A stretch of 38,809 bases of DNA, taken from Planctomycetales bacterium. Its GTDB lineage: Bacteria > Planctomycetota > Planctomycetia > Isosphaerales > Isosphaeraceae. The translations under genes and the position numbers were made by a program. The first letter of the stretch is position 1; every line of letters starts with the position of its first letter. Location of the stretch: assembly GCA_027449865.1 (NCBI GenBank), contig DAIDKV010000068.1:1-38809 (forward strand), in the 5' to 3' direction. This document shows, one piece after another, positions 24,709 through 33,639 of this stretch. Under the pieces are notes generated by a model that saw nothing but the letters and a program-made list of their open reading frames with translations, was not told where the DNA came from and did not search any database.

Positions 24709-27700
24709 ATGCCGGGTCCCAGGAAAAAACCGGGTTCTCTAGCCCCGACTCCGGGCCAGTTCGCTCCGGCGAAGCTCATCAGCCCGTCGCGGATCGCTCG
24801 ATACTTCTTCCACGAATGCCGCCGTTACCTTCGCTACTCTGGAACCCCGAAGGAGCTCTGGAAGTCCGAGGGCATCCCGGAGCCTCCGTTTGATCATAGC
24901 CCGGTCACGAGAGCGATCCTCGAGGGTGGTTACACCTGGGAGGAGGCCGTCGTTCGCGATCGCCTGGCCGGGCGGGTCGAGATGGCCGACTCCGTATCCG
25001 GAGGCCGGCTTCGCGACCGTGTCTTCGGCGCCGAGGAGACGCGAGACCGACTTGCCGACCTCCGGCCCGGACGGGCGATCTATCAGCCGACGCTGATAAC
25101 CCCTCCAGGTTTTTACGCGAGGTATGGCCTTGATCCGGCGATCGTTCAGATGAGCGAATGTCGGCCCGACCTGATTGTCTGCGACGAGGACCCCGATGGC
25201 CCTGTCTATCGTGTGGTCGACGTCAAGGCAAGCCCGGGCTTGAAGCTCTCGCACCGAATCCAGGCAGCCCTTTACACGCTGATCTTGCAGCACGCGATGG
25301 CCCACTGGTGCCGTGGAGACGTCCGAGTGGACGACTGGGCCGGGATCTGGCTGGCGGGGGCGGATGCGCCCGAGCCGTTCGATACCCGCTCGATTCGTCC
25401 ACCTCTGGAGGATTTTCTGGAGCGCGAGGTCCAGCCGCTTTTCTCCGCTCCAGCCGAGCATGCGGAGTGGCATGTTTACCATCGATGCGAGTGGTGCCCG
25501 TACTTCGCCCACTGCCGGGAGGAGATGGCCCGGACCGACTCCGTCTCGCGATTGCCCTATCTCTCCGGCCACGCCCGCCGTTTCCTTGCGGAGCAGGAAC
25601 CGCCGGTCCGGTCGCTGGCCGACCTGGAGGGGCTGCTTAACGATCCTGGGCGTCGGGAGGCCATCGACGACTGTGCTTCGCTTCGAGGCCGGAGAGAGCG
25701 GCTCAAACTCCAGGTTCAGTCGCTCCGGTCGGGTGAGCCGATCGTCCACGAAGGGGTGTCGATCGATTTGCCCCGCGGCGAGCACGTCCGGCTCGTTTTG
25801 ACGATCCAGTCCGAGCCGGTTTCCGGACGAGTCTATGCCTTCGGCATCCGGGCGCAGGGCCTCCGCGACGTTCTCGGCGAGAACCCCGACCCGATCGTCG
25901 ACGTCGCCCAAACGCCAGGCCCCGAAAGCTCCGACAACCTGGAACGCCGGTTCGTCCGGGCGCTGTTCGGGCTTCTGCGTCCAGTCCACGATTACAACGA
26001 GCGCCAGGCCGAATGGCGATCGCAGAAGACGCTTCAGGTGTATGTGTTCGATACGTATGAACGAGATCAGGTTACGGAGGTTTTGCTGCGTCGGGTTGAC
26101 GATCCGGAGGTTTCCGAGCAGGCCCTTCAGGTCTTTTTTCACTTCCAGCGTCCTGAGCTCATTCGGGCCCGCAACCAGCCGGCACTCGAAGTGTTCTTTC
26201 CGGTGGTGGTTCTGGTGGATGTTCTGCGAGACCGGATCGCGATGCCGATCGAGGTGGCCTATCGATTCGCCGAGGCGGTTCGCGTGCTTCGGCCCTCGCA
26301 GTTACCCTTCGCTTACATCGAGAACGACTTCTTCGCGTTCCCGCTCTCAAACCAGTTGCGCTCCGACGCGATCTTTGCGGTCTGGCACCAGGGCAAATCG
26401 GAATACGTCGATCGGATCGCGCGCGAGATCCGCAACCGGCTCTCGGCGACGAACGGCCTGATCAACGGCCTGCGCGAGCGAATGGAAGCAGTGGGCCGGG
26501 CCCCGATTGCCTGGCCGCCAAAGTTCCGACTGCCCTCCGCGTTTGACCACCGAAACCCGACGCTTTCTCGGCTTGCCTTCGTGGCCAGACACGAGTCGGT
26601 CGTCAACTATCTGAAGACTCGTCGGGCGAGGATGGCCCCGCTCGCCGAGCGGATTCGGTCGGGCGAAACGCTCCGGCTGACCCATCTGGACGGCGACCGG
26701 TTCCGCCTCGATCCCTCGCAGCATGACTTTGTTCCCGAGCCCGATCGCTTCCCCGATCGCTTCCTGACCGACGACGCGCCCGACGGGCACCTCGCCCGCC
26801 TCTCCTACGACGATTACGCGAGGAAGGCCGAACTGCATCCGCCGTCCAACCTCCCGATGGCGCTTGCCTCGGTTGAGGCGATCGAGGCGCCCGACGACGA
26901 TGGCGCCGTGATTCGACTCCTGCTCAGGCCCAGCCCCAGGTTTGTCGGGCCAATCCCCGGCCGGACCTACCTTCTCGACCGGCGGTTCACCGACTTCCAC
27001 GTCGACCGAGTGATTGCCCATCTTGACGATCTTGATCGTCTTGATAAATCGCCATTCGTAGATTTGGTCGAACGGCCGGACGAGCTTTCCTGCTCCCTCG
27101 ACGCCGATCCGAAGATCCGCCGGAAGGCCCTTGAGCTGGCGCGTCGGCATGGAATGACACCGAGCCAGCTCTCGGCATTCGAGGGGATTCTCGACCGGGC
27201 GATGCGGCTGGTCTGGGGCCCTCCCGGGACGGGAAAGACGCACTTCCTGGCGCTTGCGATTCTCTGCCTGGCCGAGGCCCATCGCGCGGCCGGTCGGCCA
27301 TTCCGTACGCTTGTCACAGCCTTCACGCATGCCGCGATTGACAATGCCCTCCGCAAGGCCGCCGAGCTTCAGGAAAGGCTGGGGATTGTCCGGGGCAGCA
27401 TCCCGATTGCAAAGCTTGATGAGGCAAAGCTTCCCGGCATGGAAAAGGTCGGCACGATCCCCGCGAAGTCAGGCCGGACCGGCTGGTGCTGGAACGATGA
27501 CGAGCCGATCCAGCTTCTCGGGGGGACTGTCTGGGCGATCCGGAAAGGGCAGGGGGCCGACCGGGCCGACCTGGTCGTGGTCGACGAGGGCTCTCAGCTT
27601 CGCGTACCTGAGGCTTCGATCGTCCTGGGCGACCTGCGCGCCGGCGCCCGGCTGCTGATCGCCGGCGACGACCGCCAGCTCCCGCCGATCGTCCAGGCGC

Positions 27701-28563
27701 GCTACCCCGACCCCGAGCCCGGCGCCCCGGTCCTGCATCGCTCGCTGTTCGAGTGCCTCAAGGCGCAGGACCCCGACCGCGGTTATACCTCGACGCTCCT
27801 GGAGAACTGGCGGATGAGCCGGGCGCTCTGCGACTACCCGGCCGCTCAGTTCTACACGCCCGACTATCGGAGCGCCACCGCCGAGATCGCCGCGCGACGC
27901 CTTCCCATGGCGAAACCTCCCGCCTCCTCGCGGCCTGACCCGATCGTCGATGCACTTGTAGATCCGAATTATTCAATGGCGATCGGCGTGCTGGACGGCG
28001 TCCGGGCCTCGGCCGAAAATCGCCATGAGGCGTCACTGGTTGCCAGAGTGGTGCTCCGGCTCCGCGAGCGGCTCCAGCCGGGGCCAAGGCGACGGTATCC
28101 CGAGTCGCGAGCCGGGGACGAGGCGTTCTGGAAGGACGGCGTCTTTATCGTCAGCCCGCACCACGTCCAGATCGCCGCCATCCGACGGGCGCTCGCCGAG
28201 GCCCGCGACTGGCAGGGCCGGCCCGCCGTCGACACCGTCGACCGCATCCAGGGCCAGGAGTGTGAGGCGGTGATCGTCAGCTACGGCGTCTCCGACGTCG
28301 AGGCCGCCATCAATGAGAAGGAGTTCATCTACAGCCTGAACCGGCTCAACGTCTCGATCACCCGGGCGAGATCGAAGGCGATTGTCTTCCTCCCGCGCCC
28401 GCTCATCGAGCCGCCGTTGCAGGTCTACGAGGACGACGAGCTGAGCGAGGGCGTCGCCTTCATGCAGGGGCTTGTCCGCTTCGCCGAGCACCGCGGCCAG
28501 GTGCTCCGATTTTCCCAAACCGGGGCCGGTGAGCTCTCGGTTTACCGGGTTCCGGCTCGGTGA
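24709..28563 (+). CDS. RecB-like nuclease (TM0106/Cas4-like, Fe-S) fused to SF1 Dna2/Upf1-like helicase
   Basis: The 1284-residue fusion starts with a PD-(D/E)xK nuclease: Asp154 in RPDLIV, Asp171-Val-Lys173 in VVDVKAS, and Gln185 in QAALYTL. Cys37 together with Cys260, Cys263 and Cys269 (CEWCPYFAHC) would bind a 4Fe-4S cluster, as in Cas4, AddB and Dna2. A long middle region leads to a superfamily 1B helicase: GPPGTGKTH at 837-845, VVDEGSQL near 957, AGDDRQLPPI, VDRIQGQE and RLNVSITRAR near 1212. The order nuclease-FeS-helicase matches eukaryotic Dna2 and TM0106-helicase fusions. It should process DNA ends or flaps in the cytoplasm. No partner nuclease, methylase or defence genes are adjacent. 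GGAG lies about 11 nt before the ATG, 48 bp after the cytochrome gene. Confidence 0.85.
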   Translation: MPGPRKKPGSLAPTPGQFAPAKLISPSRIARYFFHECRRYLRYSGTPKELWKSEGIPEPPFDHSPVTRAILEGGYTWEEAVVRDRLAGRVEMADSVSGGRLRDRVFGAEETRDRLADLRPGRAIYQPTLITPPGFYARYGLDPAIVQMSECRPDLIVCDEDPDGPVYRVVDVKASPGLKLSHRIQAALYTLILQHAMAHWCRGDVRVDDWAGIWLAGADAPEPFDTRSIRPPLEDFLEREVQPLFSAPAEHAEWHVYHRCEWCPYFAHCREEMARTDSVSRLPYLSGHARRFLAEQEPPVRSLADLEGLLNDPGRREAIDDCASLRGRRERLKLQVQSLRSGEPIVHEGVSIDLPRGEHVRLVLTIQSEPVSGRVYAFGIRAQGLRDVLGENPDPIVDVAQTPGPESSDNLERRFVRALFGLLRPVHDYNERQAEWRSQKTLQVYVFDTYERDQVTEVLLRRVDDPEVSEQALQVFFHFQRPELIRARNQPALEVFFPVVVLVDVLRDRIAMPIEVAYRFAEAVRVLRPSQLPFAYIENDFFAFPLSNQLRSDAIFAVWHQGKSEYVDRIAREIRNRLSATNGLINGLRERMEAVGRAPIAWPPKFRLPSAFDHRNPTLSRLAFVARHESVVNYLKTRRARMAPLAERIRSGETLRLTHLDGDRFRLDPSQHDFVPEPDRFPDRFLTDDAPDGHLARLSYDDYARKAELHPPSNLPMALASVEAIEAPDDDGAVIRLLLRPSPRFVGPIPGRTYLLDRRFTDFHVDRVIAHLDDLDRLDKSPFVDLVERPDELSCSLDADPKIRRKALELARRHGMTPSQLSAFEGILDRAMRLVWGPPGTGKTHFLALAILCLAEAHRAAGRPFRTLVTAFTHAAIDNALRKAAELQERLGIVRGSIPIAKLDEAKLPGMEKVGTIPAKSGRTGWCWNDDEPIQLLGGTVWAIRKGQGADRADLVVVDEGSQLRVPEASIVLGDLRAGARLLIAGDDRQLPPIVQARYPDPEPGAPVLHRSLFECLKAQDPDRGYTSTLLENWRMSRALCDYPAAQFYTPDYRSATAEIAARRLPMAKPPASSRPDPIVDALVDPNYSMAIGVLDGVRASAENRHEASLVARVVLRLRERLQPGPRRRYPESRAGDEAFWKDGVFIVSPHHVQIAAIRRALAEARDWQGRPAVDTVDRIQGQECEAVIVSYGVSDVEAAINEKEFIYSLNRLNVSITRARSKAIVFLPRPLIEPPLQVYEDDELSEGVAFMQGLVRFAEHRGQVLRFSQTGAGELSVYRVPAR

Positions 28564-28641
28564 TCTCGCGGGGACGAGCCACCCGCTCGCTCGGCCCCGA
28601 CGCCTCTCGCGAGGTAGTCGCCAGGGCCGAGCGCGAGATCA
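28561..28641. terminator. Nested inverted repeats between convergent genes
   Basis: TGATCTCGCG (28561-28570, including the helicase stop codon) is repeated inverted at 28632-28641. Inside it, CGCTCGGCCC (28588-28597) is inverted at 28624-28633, and a further CCTCTCGCGAGG palindrome lies at 28603-28614. The structure fills the 95-bp gap to the convergent protease gene. It lacks T-tracts; a termination role is inferred from position. Confidence 0.45.
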
Positions 28642-28658
28642 AGGAGAGTTGATACCGG

Positions 28659-30974
28659 TCACTCGTCTTCCAGACCCTCGTCGATCTGGGTGGTGTCAGT
28701 CAGCAGGGCGAAACCCTGGAAGGTGGCCGAGAACGGCTGCGCCGAGATGTTCGACGCGGTGAGGCCCACCTTCACCTTGGGCGGGTAATCCACGGCAAAC
28801 TCTCGGAAGGTCACCATCGAACCGGTCCCGGCCGGCGAGAACATGCAACGAACCCGCCCCTTGCGCCGGACCATGACCAGTTCGGTGTCGCCCTCGGGAA
28901 TGTCGAGGTAGATTGGCTGAATCTTTGGCTTGCCGTCCTTGATAATTTCCAGCAGAAGCCGGTGGACCGGCGTCAGCCGGGCCGTGAAGATACTGGAGGC
29001 CCGTTCCAGCCGAAGGAAGTTGTTCTTGTCCTGGTAAAGGACGAGTCCCGCGCTCTGGAAGGTGAACGGGAGTCCGCGGGCAGCCCGGTCCTTCGGGAGC
29101 GTGGAACCGGGGTTCATCTCACCGGTCACCGAGACGTGCGCCACGAAGTCCCCGTCGACATCGGCGAGAGTCATCGGCGCGTTGTGATAAGGCGTTCCCC
29201 GCGGCGACTTGTAGTCGGGCGAGAGCGTGTGCAGCTTGCCTGGCAGGTCGATCCGGACCTTCAGCGACTGCTCGTCGCGGTCGAGCCGACAGTCGGTGGA
29301 CGGGTCGATCAGCGACCCGAGTTGCTTGATGCTCTTGGCCATCACCTGCTTGAGGATCTTCCGGAGCGAACCGTTCTCGCGGATCGGGCCGGGGTGGTCC
29401 GGAAGGAAAACCTCCTTGGGTCGTGAATAGACGATTCGCCCTCGCATGTCGCGGTGGGCGGCCTGGACCCAGACCTTGCGCCCCTCTTGACCGGCGCCCG
29501 TGATGGCGACCTCGATCCGGCCGGCGGCCGAGGGGTCGCGGACGCTTTTTTGGAGCTCGACAGGCGTTGATCCCGGCAGTGGTGGCCAGGACCCATCGCT
29601 GTTCGGGCTCAGCTTGCCGACCTTGGTCAGCGGGACAGCCCGGACCTCAACGGCCGAGACCTGTAGCTTCGGGTCGACCAGGTTCGCCTTCACCAGCAGG
29701 CTCGCCTTACCGCCCGCCATCCGCTCCAGGGTCAGAGCCAGACCGCCGACGCGCCCGGCCAGCTCGCGACGGACCTGGTCGGCCGGGACGATCAGGCCGA
29801 TGGTGTCGGCAAACGAGGCGCTGGCCACGGCGACGCCAAGAAGTTTGCCTGTCTTCTCGTCGACGATCGGGCCGCCGCTGTTTCCCGGCTGGATCGAGCC
29901 GTCGACTTGAAGGAGCAGCACTTCACCGTACTCATCACGGCGAAAGGAGGAAATCCGCCCGCCCGTAACCACGACCGAGGGTTTCCCCTCGTCGCTGGAG
30001 ATCTTGGCATCGATTCGAGGGAAGCCAGCTCCCAGGTAGGTCATGCCCTCGGTGGGGCGGACGATCTGGGTAGGGTCAATCGGCCTTGGTGGGTTTTTCA
30101 CACCCTGGACCGTGAGGAAGGCCAGGTCGGTGTTGAAGCCGCCGGAGAGGTCCGCCGCGATCAGCCGGGCCGAGAGCGCTTGCTCCTTCTTCGGACCCTC
30201 GCCGCTCCGGAAGACCGCCTCGAGCTCGGGCTTCGCTCCCTTATTCAGCAGGTTGGACGGAATCTCCCCGGGCTCCATCACTGCGACGTGCCGATTTGTC
30301 GCAATCACGGCCTGATCGCCGTTCACCTCGATGACAAAACCACTACCGTTGCCGAGCAACTTCTTACCGATCTTGATGTTAACCAGGACGGTCGCATCCT
30401 TGAGCCGCCGGACCACCTCCTCGCGATCGGGCGGAGTCTCGGGCGTTGTGGGCTCGGGCGATCGCGAGAGGTTCGGCGTGCCGTTGAAGGCGTTCACAGC
30501 CGCGGCCGTTGACGATCCCAGCGTTGGTCCGTTGGGCGCCGTGGCAACCGTCGCCACCAGTTCGGGCTGAGTCGACGGCTTCACCGGCGAGGAGGGTGTG
30601 GTTGAGGCATTCGGGGGTGATGTCGCGACGGCCGGGCCAGTCCCGTCACCGCCCCGGCCGCCGCCGAGCAGCAGCGCCATCACGACCCCGAGAAGCACCA
30701 CGACCAGGCTACTTAGGCCGATCAGGCCATACATGAGCATCTTCGGGCTCGGTCCGCTTGCGTGCGTCCCCAGCGCGGGGGCTGCTGCCGCCTTCCGGGG
30801 CGTCGGAGCTGTGCGTCCGCCTGTCGGAACCGGGGCTGCTTCCATCGTCGAGGCTTCCCCGTCGCCGACGCGGTACACCGTCTGGCACTTCGGGCATCGA
30901 ATCCGCGAAACCCGGGCATCTTCCGGGATCGAGCCCCGGGCCTGGCAAGACGGGCAAGTGACGACCCTCGCCAT
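28659..30974 (-). CDS. Zinc ribbon (MJ0042-type)-TM-trypsin-like serine protease
   Basis: The 771-residue protein has an N-terminal cytoplasmic zinc ribbon with CPSC and CPKC (Cys7, Cys10, Cys27, Cys30), a single membrane helix (about 79-103), then a Pro/Thr/Ser-rich linker. Residues 190-425 form a trypsin/DegP-like protease with the full catalytic triad: His229 (ATNRHV), Asp283 (NTDLAFL) and Ser366 (PGNSGGP). No PDZ domain is recognisable afterwards; the C-terminal 340 residues are of unknown fold and may sense or bind extracytoplasmic ligands. The layout suggests a transmembrane quality-control or signalling protease. GGGAG lies 9 nt before ATG 30974. It is divergent from the universal stress protein gene. 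Confidence 0.85.
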   Translation of the reverse strand: MARVVTCPSCQARGSIPEDARVSRIRCPKCQTVYRVGDGEASTMEAAPVPTGGRTAPTPRKAAAAPALGTHASGPSPKMLMYGLIGLSSLVVVLLGVVMALLLGGGRGGDGTGPAVATSPPNASTTPSSPVKPSTQPELVATVATAPNGPTLGSSTAAAVNAFNGTPNLSRSPEPTTPETPPDREEVVRRLKDATVLVNIKIGKKLLGNGSGFVIEVNGDQAVIATNRHVAVMEPGEIPSNLLNKGAKPELEAVFRSGEGPKKEQALSARLIAADLSGGFNTDLAFLTVQGVKNPPRPIDPTQIVRPTEGMTYLGAGFPRIDAKISSDEGKPSVVVTGGRISSFRRDEYGEVLLLQVDGSIQPGNSGGPIVDEKTGKLLGVAVASASFADTIGLIVPADQVRRELAGRVGGLALTLERMAGGKASLLVKANLVDPKLQVSAVEVRAVPLTKVGKLSPNSDGSWPPLPGSTPVELQKSVRDPSAAGRIEVAITGAGQEGRKVWVQAAHRDMRGRIVYSRPKEVFLPDHPGPIRENGSLRKILKQVMAKSIKQLGSLIDPSTDCRLDRDEQSLKVRIDLPGKLHTLSPDYKSPRGTPYHNAPMTLADVDGDFVAHVSVTGEMNPGSTLPKDRAARGLPFTFQSAGLVLYQDKNNFLRLERASSIFTARLTPVHRLLLEIIKDGKPKIQPIYLDIPEGDTELVMVRRKGRVRCMFSPAGTGSMVTFREFAVDYPPKVKVGLTASNISAQPFSATFQGFALLTDTTQIDEGLEDE

Positions 30975-31314
30975 GAGGTTTCTCCCTTATTTTGCAGACC
31001 CGCACTTCTCACGAGACCGGAATGAAAGGATCAGTTCACCGAAATGTGCGAGCCAGCTCTCGGAGAGATACCAGCCGGCTCCCGTCCGAACCATTCTACA
31101 TCCTGGCGGCCGATCGCGTCTCTTGACCCGTCGCCGTGTTGAACGATCGTGCTCGTTATTTCAACAATTTCGATCGGGTGATGCAAGCAAGTCGTCCAGG
31201 ATTCATCGAAGAGAGTCTGGCCGTCTCAACATCCTTGAGGTTGAGCCCGATCGGCGGGATACTAAAGAGATCGTGATCGTCGAGGATCTGGCTGCGGTGC
31301 GGAGGTATCGGAAA
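30975..31314. other. Divergent intergenic region with a weak promoter candidate
   Basis: The 340-bp gap separates the protease and the stress protein genes. TTGAGG (31235-31240) and TACTAA (31260-31265) with a 19-nt spacer form a sub-optimal promoter candidate for the stress gene, with a leader of about 45 nt. GTTGAA (31138-31143) is inverted as TTCAAC (31160-31165). An open frame through the region continues from antisense sequence of the protease and is not considered coding. Confidence 0.35.
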
Positions 31315-32163
31315 ATGCCCAGGGGTCCGTTGAAGAGTCTACTGGTCAGTATCGACCGATCGAGCGATTGCACGCCCGCCATGGAACTGGCCATGGCCTG
31401 GGCCCGTCGCTACGAGGCCGAATTGATTGCGGTCGGTTTCCTCGACGAATACAGTGTCGAGGTGGCTCAGGAGTATCTCCACCGAGAAGGCCTGCTCGCC
31501 AGCGTGAACCCGCCGCTGATTGACCGGATCCGAGACGATTACCGCCGGGTCCTGGATGAGTTCGCCGCACGATGCGCCGAGCAGGGTGTGAGCTGCACCA
31601 CGCCGACCGAGGTCGCCCTCTCAATGGAGAGCGTCCTGTTTGAGGCCCAACGACACGACCTTCTGGTGATCGATGGCCTGAAGGTTCTCGTTCCGGGCTT
31701 CAAGGGTCCCTGGTCGCCGGATCTTGGCCGGGTTCTCAAGAATAGTCCGAGACCGGTCGTCCTGGTGCCCTTTGGGAGTCGAGTGGGTGACCGCTCCGAA
31801 ATTGTCATTGCTTATGACGGCAGTCTTCAGGCGGCTCGGGCGCTCTATCTGGCGACGTTCTCGGTGCTCGAGCCCGAGGCCAAGGTTCACATCGTCAGCG
31901 TTGCCTCCGATCGGACCGAGGCCGCGCGTGCCGCCGATCAGGCGATCGCCTTCCTTCGGCTGCACCAGGTCGACGCCGCTCCTCATCCCGTCGAATCGGA
32001 CAGGTCGCCGGCCGATGTGATTCTCGAACAGGCGGAATTGCTCCGCGCTGGACTGATCGTGATGGGCGCGTACGGTGAGCCAGTCCTCCGCGAATTCTTC
32101 CTGGGCTCCGTTTCACGATCAATTATCGAGGAGAGCCGTGTCCCGATCCTGCTCGCCCACTAA
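31315..32163 (+). CDS. Tandem universal stress protein (UspA family)
   Basis: The 282-residue cytoplasmic protein has two Usp folds. The first (about 1-140) begins KSLLVSIDRSSDC and the second (about 150-282) begins EIVIAYDGSLQAARA. The second carries the ATP-binding pattern G-x2-G-x9-G-S in GAYGEPVLREFFLGS, followed by the VPILLAH end strand. The first lacks the glycine pattern (it reads VLVPGFKGPWSPDLGRVL), so only one nucleotide site is expected. Such proteins bind ATP and support survival in stress. GGAGG at 31301-31305 is 9 nt before ATG 31315, which fixes the start; upstream in-frame codons exist but would add sequence with no match to the fold. Confidence 0.87.
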   Translation: MPRGPLKSLLVSIDRSSDCTPAMELAMAWARRYEAELIAVGFLDEYSVEVAQEYLHREGLLASVNPPLIDRIRDDYRRVLDEFAARCAEQGVSCTTPTEVALSMESVLFEAQRHDLLVIDGLKVLVPGFKGPWSPDLGRVLKNSPRPVVLVPFGSRVGDRSEIVIAYDGSLQAARALYLATFSVLEPEAKVHIVSVASDRTEAARAADQAIAFLRLHQVDAAPHPVESDRSPADVILEQAELLRAGLIVMGAYGEPVLREFFLGSVSRSIIEESRVPILLAH

Positions 32164-32182
32164 AGGGAGATCAAGAAGCGAA

Positions 32183-32203
32183 CGGGCGCCCTCCCGGCGC
32201 CCG
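32183..32203. terminator. Compact GC-rich hairpin between convergent genes
   Basis: CGGGCGCC (32183-32190) pairs with GGCGCCCG (32196-32203) around a 5-nt loop. It lies 19 nt after the stress protein stop and 11 nt beyond the end of the opposing small gene. No T-run on either strand. Likely a shared transcription end. Confidence 0.5.
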
Positions 32204-32214
32204 AATTCCGCGGC

Positions 32215-32529
32215 TCAGGCCGCGACGGTTTTCTTGGGGGCCAGTCGATCGAGCAGTCGCCGGTATCCCGGCAACGAGGCGAGATCGTCCAGATCCTCGG
32301 CCGACTCCAGATGCCCAAGCATCTGCTCCAGCTCGGCGCGGTGGTCCTCGCCGTCGTAATCCCCTTCGTCGAGCATGATCTCGATGCTGGAGAGCGCGGC
32401 GTCGCGAGCTTCAGCGAAGCTGGCGTATCGGTCGAATTGGTCTCCGTCGAAACGGCCTTCGGGGTCGAAGACCACGGTGTCGACGGCGTCGATCGGGAGA
32501 TGAACAAAAGGCTTGGAGAGTCTTTCCAT
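32215..32529 (-). CDS. Small acidic protein of unknown function
   Basis: The 104-residue product is rich in Asp, Glu and Leu (for example LDEGDYDGEDHRAELEQ), with a short beta-like start (LPIDAVDTVVFDPEGRF) and a helical remainder. No signal peptide, membrane helix or known motif was seen. Codon third positions favour G and C as in neighbours, and the frame is free of competing genes, so it is probably real. The ribosome site before ATG 32529 is weak. It lies downstream of the alpha/beta hydrolase gene on the same strand, with a 219-bp gap. Confidence 0.6.
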   Translation of the reverse strand: MERLSKPFVHLPIDAVDTVVFDPEGRFDGDQFDRYASFAEARDAALSSIEIMLDEGDYDGEDHRAELEQMLGHLESAEDLDDLASLPGYRRLLDRLAPKKTVAA

Positions 32530-32748
32530 CGGTCTGCCTGGTTCTCGCTAAAATCCGTTCTGATGAGGGGACAGGCGTCCTTCCACTTCATCAAGGGATA
32601 CGCCCGCGACCTTCCCTCGGTTCGATACTCTCACGCAACTCTGACGCCCGAATCGTCGCCGAGTTCCCCGAAAGCCGACAGAACGGGCCTTGAGACTCGA
32701 CCAATCGTTACGACCGAGTTTCATCGACGTGACGGTCGCACGGATCCA

Positions 32749-33633
32749 TCATCGAGATGAGCCAAGCTGCTCGACGAGCCGGGCGATGATCGCTCCGGCG
32801 GCATCGATCGCCACAAAATGGCCACCAGGCAGGAGGTGGGCCTCGGCATTCGGAAGCGTTCTCACCATGGCCCAGGCCATCGAGGGCGGAACGATGTTGT
32901 CCGAGAGCCCGTGCCAGAGCGTGACACGATGTCCGGCGGGAAGGTCGCGGGGCGAGAGACCCCGCCACCGATAAATCGCGAGTTCCTGCGCCAGGCTCTC
33001 GGTAGCACCCGGGTTCGAGAAGACCTCTTCCAGGTCTTTCATGAAGAGGTTGTAGACCTCGGCTCGGCGGAACATCTCGCGATCAGGGGCCGACCAGGTT
33101 CGGATCAGTCGATCGAGGAACGTTCTGGGCGAGTCACGGTATCGGCGCTCGGACTTCTCAAAGAATTGACGGGCCATTGCGGTGCGACGGGCGCCAATGG
33201 CGAGGATCAGTCGTCGTCGCACATCCATCCCTCGAAGTGCGCCGGGCAGTTCAGACGGCCCCATCCCGCTGAGGATTGTGGCGGTTTGAACCCGGTTGCC
33301 CAGCCGTCGGAGGACGGCCATCGCGTAAGGCGTCCCGCCTGAGAGTCCGATCACGCTGAACACGCTCAGGCCCAGCGTTCGCGCCAATTCCTCAATGTCG
33401 GCCACCGCGTCGAGGGGTGTTGATCGGGGAACGAACTCCGAGCGGCCGACTCCGGGGCGATTCGGCGCGATGATCCGGATGCCCGCCCGGCGCGCGGCTT
33501 CGTGGACGTATGACGCCTGGTGGTGCGAGCCGATCAGCCCGTGGAAGAAGAAGGTCGGATGTCCGCCCGGGTCGCCATACTCATGGACCTCCAGCCGGCG
33601 ACCTGACTGCATCATGAAGAGGGTCGGACTCAT
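32749..33633 (-). CDS. Alpha/beta hydrolase
   Basis: The 294-residue protein shows the alpha/beta hydrolase order: FFHGLIGS oxyanion region near 29-36, PNRPGVGRSE near 58-66, nucleophile elbow GLSGG with Ser98, then late Asp in HGLSDNIVPP and His in LLPGGHFVAID. It probably hydrolyses an ester or related bond in a small molecule; the substrate is unknown. No signal peptide. Its start lies only 6 nt after the stop of the sulfatase gene, so the two are probably co-transcribed. ATGs at residues 7 and 8 are alternative starts. Confidence 0.85.
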   Translation of the reverse strand: MSPTLFMMQSGRRLEVHEYGDPGGHPTFFFHGLIGSHHQASYVHEAARRAGIRIIAPNRPGVGRSEFVPRSTPLDAVADIEELARTLGLSVFSVIGLSGGTPYAMAVLRRLGNRVQTATILSGMGPSELPGALRGMDVRRRLILAIGARRTAMARQFFEKSERRYRDSPRTFLDRLIRTWSAPDREMFRRAEVYNLFMKDLEEVFSNPGATESLAQELAIYRWRGLSPRDLPAGHRVTLWHGLSDNIVPPSMAWAMVRTLPNAEAHLLPGGHFVAIDAAGAIIARLVEQLGSSR

Positions 33634-33639
33634 CGGCTC

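Noticed and set aside
24739-26142. Long open frame on the minus strand (467 codons) opposite the nuclease-helicase
   Set aside because: Antisense to a well-supported gene with clear motifs; long antisense frames are expected at this GC content, and the translation shows no domain or ribosome site.
26347-27330. 327-codon minus-strand frame opposite the helicase region
   Set aside because: Lies over the helicase Walker A region on the other strand; no independent support.
24709-28563. Defence system assignment for the nuclease-helicase
   Set aside because: No methyltransferase, SMC-like, Argonaute, reverse transcriptase or toxin gene is adjacent; the surrounding genes are metabolic and envelope genes.
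31138-31165. GTTGAA/TTCAAC inverted repeat as an operator
   Set aside because: Only 6 bp per arm with a 16-nt gap; could easily occur by chance and no partner site was found.
30598-31314. N-terminal extension of the universal stress protein
   Set aside because: It would be antisense to the protease N-terminus and precedes a good ribosome site at 31301-31305.
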